From: Campylobacter insulaenigrae NCTC 12927
GTDB lineage: Bacteria; Campylobacterota; Campylobacteria; Campylobacterales; Campylobacteraceae
Length of the DNA stretch: 64,000 bases
Direction: 5' to 3'
Assembly: GCF_000816185.1 (NCBI RefSeq)
Contig: NZ_CP007770.1
Span: 124,001 to 188,000 of the forward strand
In this document: positions 56,719-64,000 of the stretch, piece after piece
Numbering within the stretch: position 1 is the first letter of the stretch
Layout: every line of letters begins with the position of its first letter
Program-made: the position numbers and the translations under genes
Notes under the pieces: generated by a model
Told to the model about the DNA's origin: nothing
Databases searched by the model: none
What the model saw: the letters and a program-made list of their open reading frames with translations, nothing else

Positions 56719-58095
56719 ATGGTTTTTGCTCGTAAAAAGTCTAATAAAAAATGGTTTTTTTTAGTATTTTTAATTTTGGTTGCAATAGTGGCATTTGTTT
56801 TGAATACGAGTTGGTTTGAAAGAGGTGTTCCTAATATACAAACTAAGTCAGAAATTATATATAGCAATCTCAATAATCCAATTTCTATAGAGATAGATGA
56901 TAAGATACCATTAAAAAATATTAAGGTAGTTTTGTTTAAGAATAATGATTTAGATGGTCAAATTTTAGTAAATGAAAATGTTAAAGGTTCAAAACGCAAT
57001 GTTAAATTTGATTTAAAATTACCAAAATTAGCTTATAAAGAAAAAGTAGATTCTTTTAAACTTTTAATCGAAGCTAGTGATAATAGTTTATGGAATTTTT
57101 TTCTAGGAAATACAGCTTATAAAGAGATAAAAATTATTGTAGATACTAAAAATCCTTATGTGGAGATTTTAGATAATTCTTATCAAATAGAACAAGGTGG
57201 AGTTGGAAGTGTCGTATTTAAAGCAAATGATGAAAATTTAGAAAGCGTTTATATAGTAACTGATAAAGATAAGATTTTTAAGGCAACTCCTTTTGTTAAA
57301 GAAGGATATTATGCAGCTTTAATTGCTTGGGATGCTAAAGATGAAAATTTTAGAGCTTACGTCGTGGCAGAGGATAAAGCAGGTAATATTAATAAACAAA
57401 GAATAAAATATTATTTTGCAAATCGTAAATATCGTGTATCTAATATAAAATTAAATGATAATTTTATAGATGGTAAGATTGATGTATTAGCTCAAAATTA
57501 TGCTCCACAAGATAAGGAATTAAACAGACTTGAAAAATTTAAATTTGTAAATGAAGACTTAAGAAATTCAAATGAAGAACTTATACACGAAATTACAAGT
57601 AAAGTTCCTGATACTATTCTTAATAATTTCAAAATAAATCTTTTTATACCTTTAAAAAACGGTCAAAAGGTTGCAGATTTTGCTGATCATAGATTTTATT
57701 CTTATAATGATCAAACATTTAGCAGTTCTTATCATATGGGACTTGATATAGCAAGTGTAAAAGAAGCTCCTATTATGAGCAATAATGCAGGAGATGTTGT
57801 TTTTGCTCAAGAAAATGGGATTTATGGTTTAAATATTATAATTTATCATGGTTTTGGAATTTATACTCTTTATGGCCATTGTACTAGTATAAATGTAAAT
57901 GTAGGTGATAAGGTAAAAGCTGGCGAGGTTATAGGAACTACTGGAACTACGGGATTAGCACTTGGCGATCATTTGCATTTTGGTGTTTTAATTCAAGGGG
58001 TTGAGGTGCGTCCTGAGCAGTGGCAAGATGCAAAATGGATAAAAGAAAATATTTATAATATTTTAGATACAAGTAAGAAAAAAATAAGTGGATAA
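56719..58095 (+). CDS. membrane-anchored M23 (LytM) peptidase
   Basis: A 458-residue protein starting at the ATG at 56719 (ribosome site GAAGG; the earlier TTG lies on that site). One membrane anchor (about 12-32), beta-rich domains, then a LytM domain near 340-430 with all zinc ligands: HMGLD, LYGHCTS and HLHFG. It should cleave peptidoglycan cross-links, which in this group shape the helical cell. It matches Cj0131. A TATAGAAT box (56671-56678) may be its promoter. Confidence 0.88.
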   Translation: MVFARKKSNKKWFFLVFLILVAIVAFVLNTSWFERGVPNIQTKSEIIYSNLNNPISIEIDDKIPLKNIKVVLFKNNDLDGQILVNENVKGSKRNVKFDLKLPKLAYKEKVDSFKLLIEASDNSLWNFFLGNTAYKEIKIIVDTKNPYVEILDNSYQIEQGGVGSVVFKANDENLESVYIVTDKDKIFKATPFVKEGYYAALIAWDAKDENFRAYVVAEDKAGNINKQRIKYYFANRKYRVSNIKLNDNFIDGKIDVLAQNYAPQDKELNRLEKFKFVNEDLRNSNEELIHEITSKVPDTILNNFKINLFIPLKNGQKVADFADHRFYSYNDQTFSSSYHMGLDIASVKEAPIMSNNAGDVVFAQENGIYGLNIIIYHGFGIYTLYGHCTSINVNVGDKVKAGEVIGTTGTTGLALGDHLHFGVLIQGVEVRPEQWQDAKWIKENIYNILDTSKKKISG

Positions 58096-58096
58096 T

Positions 58097-58981
58097 ATGA
58101 ATCAAACAACTATAGCAAAAGTAGTCAAAGGTGTGGGTATAGGGTTGCATAAAGGTGAGCCAATTAGCATACAATTAGAACCGCTAGATGCAAATAGTGG
58201 TATAGTTTTTTATAGAAGTGATCTTGGAATTTCATATGAAGCTAAACCAGAAAATGTAATTGATACAAAAATGGCTACTGTCATTGGAGATCATAGAGGT
58301 TATGTTTCAACTATAGAGCATTTAATGAGCGCTATTAATGCTTATGGTATTGATAATGTTCGTATTGTACTTGATGCTAATGAAGCACCAGTTATGGATG
58401 GTAGCAGTATAGGCTTTTGTATGATGCTTGATGAAGCAGGTTTAAAAGAGCTTGATGAGGTAAAAAAAATTTTAGTTGTTAAAAAAACAATAGAAGTACA
58501 AGAAGGAAATAAATTTGTCCGCTTGACTCCTACTGATATGCCAGTTATTAATTATACTATAGAATTTGATAATCCTATTATTGGTAAGCAAAATTATTAT
58601 TTTGAATTTAGCAAGCAAAATTATATTGAACAAATAGCAAGAGCAAGGACTTTTGGATTTTTAAAAGATGTGCAAGCTTTAAGAGCTTTAAATTTAGGAC
58701 TTGGTGGAAGTTTGGAAAATGCTGTTGTGATCGATGATAATCGTATTTTAAACCCTGAAGGATTACGTTTTAAAGATGAATTTGTTCGTCATAAAATTTT
58801 AGATGCCATCGGAGATTTAACTTTGCTAGGATATAGAGTATTTGGTGATTATGTATCTTATGCAGGTTCTCATAGATTAAATCATCTTTTAACTAAAGAA
58901 TTATTGAAAGATGCCAGTGCATATGAAATAGTCAATTTAGAAAAAAGTAGTTATAAAATTTATGAAAAGGTTTTTGCATAA
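58097..58981 (+). CDS. lpxC: UDP-3-O-acyl-N-acetylglucosamine deacetylase
   Basis: A 294-residue zinc enzyme, first committed step of lipid A. Start at the ATG at 58097 (MNQTTIAKVVKGVGIGLHKGE); a GTG at 58088 lies inside the upstream gene. Zinc/active-site motifs: STIEHLMSA, DGSSIGF, HKILDAIGDLTLLG and GSHRLNH. It follows the M23 gene by one base. Confidence 0.96.
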   Translation: MNQTTIAKVVKGVGIGLHKGEPISIQLEPLDANSGIVFYRSDLGISYEAKPENVIDTKMATVIGDHRGYVSTIEHLMSAINAYGIDNVRIVLDANEAPVMDGSSIGFCMMLDEAGLKELDEVKKILVVKKTIEVQEGNKFVRLTPTDMPVINYTIEFDNPIIGKQNYYFEFSKQNYIEQIARARTFGFLKDVQALRALNLGLGGSLENAVVIDDNRILNPEGLRFKDEFVRHKILDAIGDLTLLGYRVFGDYVSYAGSHRLNHLLTKELLKDASAYEIVNLEKSSYKIYEKVFA

Positions 58982-58992
58982 AAAGGGTAGCA

Positions 58993-59430
58993 TTGCTTCT
59001 AAATGCCATTTCTAAACCTTTAATGTTAGGTGTTTATGAAAAAGGTGTATTAATAGAAATGATTGATAGTCATTTGAAAATAAGTGAAATACTGCCACAA
59101 ATTTTGCAAGATTTACTTAGAAAATATGAATTTGAAAAGCTTATTTATGCTAATGGGCCAGGATCTTACATGGGTATAAAAATTAGCTATATTTCTTTGC
59201 AAACTTTAGCTATAGTAAAAAATATACCTTTACTAGCAATCAATGCTTTTGAATTAAATGGCAATCAACCTATTCCAGCTAATAAACATTTTTGTTTTGT
59301 TAAAGATAAAGATGAAAAAATTATTCTACAAAAAACCCAAAGTGGTGATTTTTTTATGCCAAAGACTTTGCAAAATTTGAATTTTAGTAATGATAATACA
59401 CCTTTATATGTTTTAGAAGCGGTTAATTAG
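58993..59430 (+). CDS. TsaB-like protein (short)
   Basis: A 145-residue protein resembling the N-lobe of TsaB/YeaZ, partner of TsaD in forming t6A on tRNA. Key segment YANGPGSYMGIKISYISLQTLA near residue 50-75. The start is TTG (58993) after AGGGTAG. Shorter than E. coli TsaB (231 residues), so the second lobe is missing or reduced. In the Cj0133 position between lpxC and thrB. Confidence 0.7.
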   Translation: MLLNAISKPLMLGVYEKGVLIEMIDSHLKISEILPQILQDLLRKYEFEKLIYANGPGSYMGIKISYISLQTLAIVKNIPLLAINAFELNGNQPIPANKHFCFVKDKDEKIILQKTQSGDFFMPKTLQNLNFSNDNTPLYVLEAVN

Positions 59431-59435
59431 TTTAG

Positions 59436-60314
59436 ATGAAAATTTTAGTTCCTGCCACTAGTGCAAATTTAGGACCAGGTTTTGATTGTTTAGGTTTGAG
59501 TTTAAAATATTTTAATCAAACTATAATAGAAAAATCAAATTTATTTAGCATTAGTATTTATGGAGAAGGTTCGAAAAATATTTATCTTAAAAAAAATAAT
59601 GTTTTTGTAAATATTTTTAATGAAATTTATCAAAAATTAAATGGGAAAAAGCAAAATTTTAGATTTATTTTTCATAATAATATCCCTTTATCTAGAGGTA
59701 TGGGGAGTTCTTCTGCTGTAATAGTTGCAGCCATTGCTTGTGCTTATGAATTAAGTGGTTTTAAGATAGATAAAGATAACATATTAAATGAAGCATTGAA
59801 ATTTGAAAACCATCCTGATAATATAGCTCCGGCAGTTCTTGGGGGTTTTGTGTGTTCTATGGTTCATAATGAAAAAGTTTTGGCCATCAAGAAGAAAATA
59901 GATGAAAATTTAAGAGCGATCATTACTATACCTAATGTTTCTATGAATACGCAAAAATCTAGATCGGTTTTAGCTAAAAAAATTAATTTTAACGAAGGTG
60001 TTTTTAATATTTGCCATTCTTCGTTTTTGACTGCTTGTTTTTTGGAAAAAAAGTATGATCTTTTAAAATATGCAAGTTTAGATAAACTTCATCAAGAACA
60101 AAGAATGAAAAATTTACCTGAATTATTTCAAGTGCAAAAAATTTCTCTAGAAAATAACGCTCTTATGAGTACACTTTCAGGTTCTGGTTCAAGTTTTTTT
60201 ACTTTAGCTTATGAAGAAGATGCAAAAAATATTCAAGTAAAACTTAAAAATAAATTTAATAAATTTAGAGTAGAGCTTTTAGATTTTGATGATAAAGGCT
60301 TTAAATTTTGCTAA
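59436..60314 (+). CDS. thrB: homoserine kinase
   Basis: A 292-residue GHMP kinase in threonine synthesis. VPATSANLGPGFDCLGLSL at the N-terminus, the ATP-loop PLSRGMGSSSAVIVA, FENHPDNIAPAVLGGF, and SGSGSSFF at the C-terminus. It overlaps the next gene by about 26 bases. Confidence 0.95.
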   Translation: MKILVPATSANLGPGFDCLGLSLKYFNQTIIEKSNLFSISIYGEGSKNIYLKKNNVFVNIFNEIYQKLNGKKQNFRFIFHNNIPLSRGMGSSSAVIVAAIACAYELSGFKIDKDNILNEALKFENHPDNIAPAVLGGFVCSMVHNEKVLAIKKKIDENLRAIITIPNVSMNTQKSRSVLAKKINFNEGVFNICHSSFLTACFLEKKYDLLKYASLDKLHQEQRMKNLPELFQVQKISLENNALMSTLSGSGSSFFTLAYEEDAKNIQVKLKNKFNKFRVELLDFDDKGFKFC

Positions 60315-60603
60315 AAATTTCAAAAAAAAAGATATAATTTTGAAAAATCATATACCCATTAGAATGTGCATTGTATGTAAAGGTCGTTTCGAAAAACAAA
60401 ATTTATATCAATTTCAAATCCGTAATTCTCAAATTGTTACAAAGATAGAATTTGGAAGAAGCTTGTATATTTGTGATTTATGTTTAAATAAAGACGATAA
60501 AACTTTGCATAAAGCCTTTATGAGAGTTAGTAAAGGTAATTTTAATGGAAATATAAAGCAGGATTTAAAGGAGATGTTTTTTAATGGCAGATGTAAAGAT
60601 TAG
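60289..60603 (+). CDS. ylxR: YlxR-family (DUF448) RNA-binding protein
   Basis: A protein of up to 104 residues with the DUF448 core [18 protein letters not shown] and [15 protein letters not shown], normally next to infB. From the ATG at 60289 there is a 30-residue N-terminal extension with a run of nine A (60322-60330); the TTG at 60340 just before [11 protein letters not shown] is an alternative. It overlaps infB by 20 bases. Possible roles reported for the family are nucleoid or RNase P binding. Confidence 0.75.
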   Translation: MIKALNFAKNFKKKDIILKNHIPIRMCIVCKGRFEKQNLYQFQIRNSQIVTKIEFGRSLYICDLCLNKDDKTLHKAFMRVSKGNFNGNIKQDLKEMFFNGRCKD

Positions 60604-63196
60604 TGAAATAGCTCAAGAATTAGGATATACGAGTAAAGAGATTATCGAAAAAGCTAATGAAATGGGTTTAGAAGATATAAAATCGCCTAATAAAAAGGTA
60701 TCTTCTGAGATAGCGGTAGCAATATATGAATTCGTTCAATCAGGAAAAATTTTAGATGTAGTAAAAAAACTGCAAAAGCCAAAGAAAGAAACTACAGTAA
60801 AAAAGACTAGTAAAAAAGAAGAATCAAAAAAAGATGAGAAAAAAACTAGCAAAAAAGAGTTAAAAAGCACTAAAACTCTTGAAGAAAAAAAAGATGAAAA
60901 ATCTATGCAAATTCCAAATCCTATAAAAGAAGAAATTACTCAAAAAGAAAAAGAAGAAATAAAGTTAGAGGAAAAATTGGGTTCAAATTTAAATTTAGCC
61001 AAAAGAAGAGGTTTAGTTATAGTCAAAAAGAAAAAAGAAGAAGTTAAAGAAAATTTAAATGAAAAAGAAGATAAACCAACTCAAAATCTTCAAGGGTTAA
61101 GTTTGAGTATGATTTTTTCAAATTCAGATGAAAATTTAAAAAGAAAGAAAAAAGAAAAGAAAAGTCATCCTGTAGCAAGTAAAAAAGAAAATACAACTAA
61201 AATGGATCTTTTGGGTGATAAAGATTTTGCAGATATTTCTTTAGATGATGAAGATGAGGTTGTGTTACCTGATTTTAGTACGCAAGAGCAACAAAAGCCA
61301 GTTTTAAATAAAAAACAACCTAATGTTTTAAGACAATCGCTAAATAACTCAATTAATCCTTTTGGAGAAGGTGGTATTCAAAGACGAAGCCGTAAAAAAC
61401 CTCCTAAAAAAGTAGAAAAGAAAGAAAATGAAGTAATTACAAATGTTAGCATTCCTAAAGAAATTCGTGTATATGAATTTGCTGACAAAATAGGAAAAAA
61501 TACCGGAGAAATTATTTCTAAACTTTTTATGTTAGGTATGATGACAACTAAAAATGATTTTTTAGATGAAGATGCTATAGAAATTTTAGCAGATGAATTT
61601 GGTATAGAAATTAATATTATTGATGAAGCTAATGAATTTGATTATGTAAAAAATTATGATGATAGTCAAACTCAAGAAAATTTAGCCCATAGAGCACCGG
61701 TTATAACTATAATGGGTCATGTTGATCACGGTAAGACTTCTTTGTTAGATTTTATAAGAAAATCACGTATTGCAAGTGGTGAAGCAGGTGGAATTACTCA
61801 ACATGTAGGTGCTTATATGGTTGAAAAAAATGGTAAAAAAATTACCTTTATTGATACCCCAGGTCACGAAGCTTTTACAGCTATGCGCGCAAGAGGTGCT
61901 AGTATTACTGATATTGTTATAATTGTTGTTGCAGCTGATGATGGTGTAAAACCGCAAACCAAAGAAGCTATTAATCACGCAAAAGCTGCAAATGTACCTA
62001 TTATCGTAGCTATCAATAAAATGGATAAAGAAAATGCTAATCCTGATATGGTAAAAACACAGCTTGCTGAAATGGAAATTATGCCTGTTGAATGGGGTGG
62101 TTCTTATGAATTCGTACCAGTTTCTGCTAAGAAAGGTGATGGTATTGAAGATTTGCTTGAAATAGTGCTATTGCAAGCTGATTTATTGGAATTACAAGCC
62201 AATCCAAAAACTTTCGCAAAAGCGAGTGTTATAGAATCTTCTGTACAAAAAGGAAGAGGGCCGGTAGCAACTATTATTGTTCAAAATGGAACTTTAAAAG
62301 TAGGTGATACTATCGTAGCTGGAGAAGCTTATGGTAAAGTACGTGCGATGAGTGATGATCAAGGTAAGGCATTAAAAAAAATTGGCCCTGGAGAGTGCGG
62401 GGTGATTATAGGTCTTAGCGAAGTAGCAGATGCGGGAGAAACTTTAATCGCAGTAGAAAGTGATAAGCAAGCAAGAGAATATGCTAATAAGCGCCATGAA
62501 TACAATCGTCAAAAAGAATTAAGCAAATCTACTAAAGTAAGTATAGATGAACTTGGTGCTAAAATTAAAGAAGGTAATCTTAAAGCATTGCCAGTTATTT
62601 TAAAAGCTGATGTACAAGGATCGCTTGAAGCATTAAAAGCAAGTTTGGAAAAATTAACTAATGATGAAATTAAAGTAAATATTATACATAGCGGAGTTGG
62701 TGGTATTACACAAAGCGATATAGAATTGGCTAGTGCTAGTGAAAATTCTATAGTTCTTGGATTTAATATTCGTCCAACAGGTGAGATTAAAGAAAGAGCT
62801 AAAGATAAAGGTGTTGAGATTAAAACTTATAATGTTATTTATAATTTACTTGATGATGTAAAAGCTTTACTTGGCGGTATGATGAGTCCTGTTATTTCTG
62901 AAGAGCAACTTGGACAAGCTCAAATTCGTCAAGTAATTAATGTGCCAAAATTAGGTCAAATAGCAGGATGTATGGTAACTGAAGGTGTGATTAACCGTGG
63001 TGCTAAGATTAGACTTATAAGAGAAGGTGTTGTTGTTTTTGAAGGAAATATAAGTTCGTTAAAACGCTTTAAAGATGATGTTAAAGAAGTAGCAAAAGGC
63101 TATGAATGTGGTGTTGGTATCGAAGGATGTAATGATATGAGAGAGGGCGATTATATAGAAAGTTATAAAAAAGTTGAGGAAAAAGTGAGTTTATGA
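60584..63196 (+). CDS. infB: translation initiation factor IF-2
   Basis: An 870-residue GTPase that brings initiator tRNA to the ribosome. N-terminal IF2 subdomain ([15 protein letters not shown]), a long Lys/Glu-rich linker (about 60-290), a second N-domain, then the G domain ([32 protein letters not shown]) and C-terminal domains. It overlaps rbfA by four bases. Confidence 0.98.
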   Translation: MADVKISEIAQELGYTSKEIIEKANEMGLEDIKSPNKKVSSEIAVAIYEFVQSGKILDVVKKLQKPKKETTVKKTSKKEESKKDEKKTSKKELKSTKTLEEKKDEKSMQIPNPIKEEITQKEKEEIKLEEKLGSNLNLAKRRGLVIVKKKKEEVKENLNEKEDKPTQNLQGLSLSMIFSNSDENLKRKKKEKKSHPVASKKENTTKMDLLGDKDFADISLDDEDEVVLPDFSTQEQQKPVLNKKQPNVLRQSLNNSINPFGEGGIQRRSRKKPPKKVEKKENEVITNVSIPKEIRVYEFADKIGKNTGEIISKLFMLGMMTTKNDFLDEDAIEILADEFGIEINIIDEANEFDYVKNYDDSQTQENLAHRAPVITIMGHVDHGKTSLLDFIRKSRIASGEAGGITQHVGAYMVEKNGKKITFIDTPGHEAFTAMRARGASITDIVIIVVAADDGVKPQTKEAINHAKAANVPIIVAINKMDKENANPDMVKTQLAEMEIMPVEWGGSYEFVPVSAKKGDGIEDLLEIVLLQADLLELQANPKTFAKASVIESSVQKGRGPVATIIVQNGTLKVGDTIVAGEAYGKVRAMSDDQGKALKKIGPGECGVIIGLSEVADAGETLIAVESDKQAREYANKRHEYNRQKELSKSTKVSIDELGAKIKEGNLKALPVILKADVQGSLEALKASLEKLTNDEIKVNIIHSGVGGITQSDIELASASENSIVLGFNIRPTGEIKERAKDKGVEIKTYNVIYNLLDDVKALLGGMMSPVISEEQLGQAQIRQVINVPKLGQIAGCMVTEGVINRGAKIRLIREGVVVFEGNISSLKRFKDDVKEVAKGYECGVGIEGCNDMREGDYIESYKKVEEKVSL

Positions 63197-63543
63197 ATCC
63201 AAATGAAATTAAAAAATTACGCACAGAGAGTATTTTAAAAGAACTTATTCCTGAAGCTTTATCTAATTTAGATGATGAAAATTTGAGAAATTTGTGTGTG
63301 GTAGATGTTGAGTGCAAAAAAGGTCGCTATGATGCTTTTGTGTATCTTGATAAAATGTTTTTTAATATCCAAGAACAAGAGAGAATTCTAAATAAGCTTA
63401 AAAAAGCTTCTCATACTTTGCAAAATTATTGTATGAGCGAACAAGGTTGGTATAGATGTCCTAATTTCCATTTTAAATTTGATGATAGGTTAGAATATCA
63501 AAATCATATGGATGCCTTGTTTGAAAAAATAAAAAAGGGATAA
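63193..63543 (+). CDS. rbfA: ribosome-binding factor A
   Basis: A 116-residue KH-fold protein of 30S maturation ([36 protein letters not shown]). It has a C-terminal extension with [17 protein letters not shown], which carries the conserved P-x-L/F-x-F-x-D segment of RbfA. Standard place between infB and rimP. Confidence 0.88.
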   Translation: MNPNEIKKLRTESILKELIPEALSNLDDENLRNLCVVDVECKKGRYDAFVYLDKMFFNIQEQERILNKLKKASHTLQNYCMSEQGWYRCPNFHFKFDDRLEYQNHMDALFEKIKKG

Positions 63544-63544
63544 A

Positions 63545-63964
63545 ATGAATCTTGAAGCATTGTGTAAAGAAGTACAATTAGAATTTTATGATGATGAATT
63601 AGTTAATGAAAATGGTAAAAAAATTTATAGAATTTATGTCCAAAAGCAAGGTGGAGTAAATTTAGATGATTGTGCAAAACTGAGTGAAATTTTATCACCT
63701 ATTTTAGATGTTGAATCTCCTGTGAATGGAGAATATTTTTTAGAGGTTTCAAGTTGTGGACTTGAAAGAAAGCTTAGTAAGGTAGAACATTTTACAAAAA
63801 GTGTTAATGAATTAGTAAAAATTACTACCAATGATAAAGAAAAAATCGAGGCTAAAATTTTAAGTGTTGATGATAAAAATATTAATTTAGAACTTTTAAA
63901 TGGTGAAAAGGTGATTATTAATTTTGATGCAATAAAAAAAGCTAGAACTTTTGTGCAATGGTAA
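63545..63964 (+). CDS. rimP: ribosome maturation factor RimP
   Basis: A 139-residue factor of 30S assembly. N-terminal domain with KIYRIYVQKQGGVNLDDCAKLSEIL and the conserved GEYFLEVSSCGLERKL; C-terminal SH3-like domain (VDDKNINLELLNGEKV). It completes the infB-rbfA-rimP group and ends 36 bases before the window edge, where no further gene is visible. Confidence 0.93.
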   Translation: MNLEALCKEVQLEFYDDELVNENGKKIYRIYVQKQGGVNLDDCAKLSEILSPILDVESPVNGEYFLEVSSCGLERKLSKVEHFTKSVNELVKITTNDKEKIEAKILSVDDKNINLELLNGEKVIINFDAIKKARTFVQW

Positions 63965-64000
63965 GATTGCTTATTTTGAGTTGCTTTAATTAATTTTTTT

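Noticed and set aside
60322-60330. A9 tract in ylxR as a frameshift switch
   Set aside because: It lies in a doubtful N-terminal extension upstream of an alternative start, and runs of A are common in this base composition.

Overview
The window is AT-rich chromosomal DNA (very low GC by eye, not computed) with densely packed, often overlapping genes. It is almost certainly from a Campylobacter, most likely of the C. lari group. Gene content and order match known C. jejuni gene neighbourhoods, but these are joined differently than in C. jejuni. No rRNA, tRNA, CRISPR array, insertion sequence or prophage was seen.

Layout. (1) 1-4146, minus strand: edge of an unidentified gene, a CPA2/Kef-type cation:proton antiporter, bioB and topA. 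(2) 4274-18180: a flagellin and flagellin-glycosylation island. It holds a Maf-family gene, flaA (sigma28-type promoter), flaB (sigma54-type promoter), four more Maf-family genes on the opposite strand, and pseI (pseudaminic acid synthase). The maf gene next to pseI carries a run of nine G residues inside its reading frame, a likely phase-variation switch that is in frame here. (3) 18293-24511: a CheX-like protein, fliN, a membrane protein, ppx/gppA, a ferredoxin, the orphan redox regulator cosR, folB, plsY and a di-haem cytochrome c peroxidase. (4) 24616-29439: a five-gene envelope cluster (COG3014-like TPR lipoprotein, YcfL-like, LpoB-like, a DUF6844-type protein, and a protein with FlgT-like architecture) of largely unknown function. 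(5) 29563-43894 and on to 49544: rplU, rpmA, obgE, a lipoprotein beside a broken XRE regulator where C. jejuni has proB, fmt, birA, parA, parB, the F1 and stalk genes of ATP synthase, a complete Tol-Pal system, slyD, fabD, mtnN, a TtcA-like enzyme, a nicotinamidase-like hydrolase and recO. (6) 49528-55734, minus strand: a small gene behind a convincing sigma54 motif, dusB, a membrane protein, dksA, rlmH, accD and bamA. (7) 55813-63964: tyrA, an M23 peptidase, lpxC, a TsaB-like protein, thrB, ylxR, infB, rbfA and rimP.

How the genes work together. The flagellar part joins filament subunits, the sugar synthase that makes the pseudaminic acid precursor, and a family of Maf proteins needed for putting such sugars on flagellin. 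The extra Maf copies and the G9 tract suggest tunable surface decoration. The rest is mainly housekeeping: envelope integrity (Tol-Pal, BamA, LpxC, AccD, FabD, PlsY), energy (ATP synthase), chromosome segregation (ParAB) and translation (InfB, RbfA, RimP, Fmt, L21, L27, Obg).

The least understood parts are the LpoB/FlgT-like envelope cluster, the small sigma54-linked gene at 49528-49851, and the recombining maf family.
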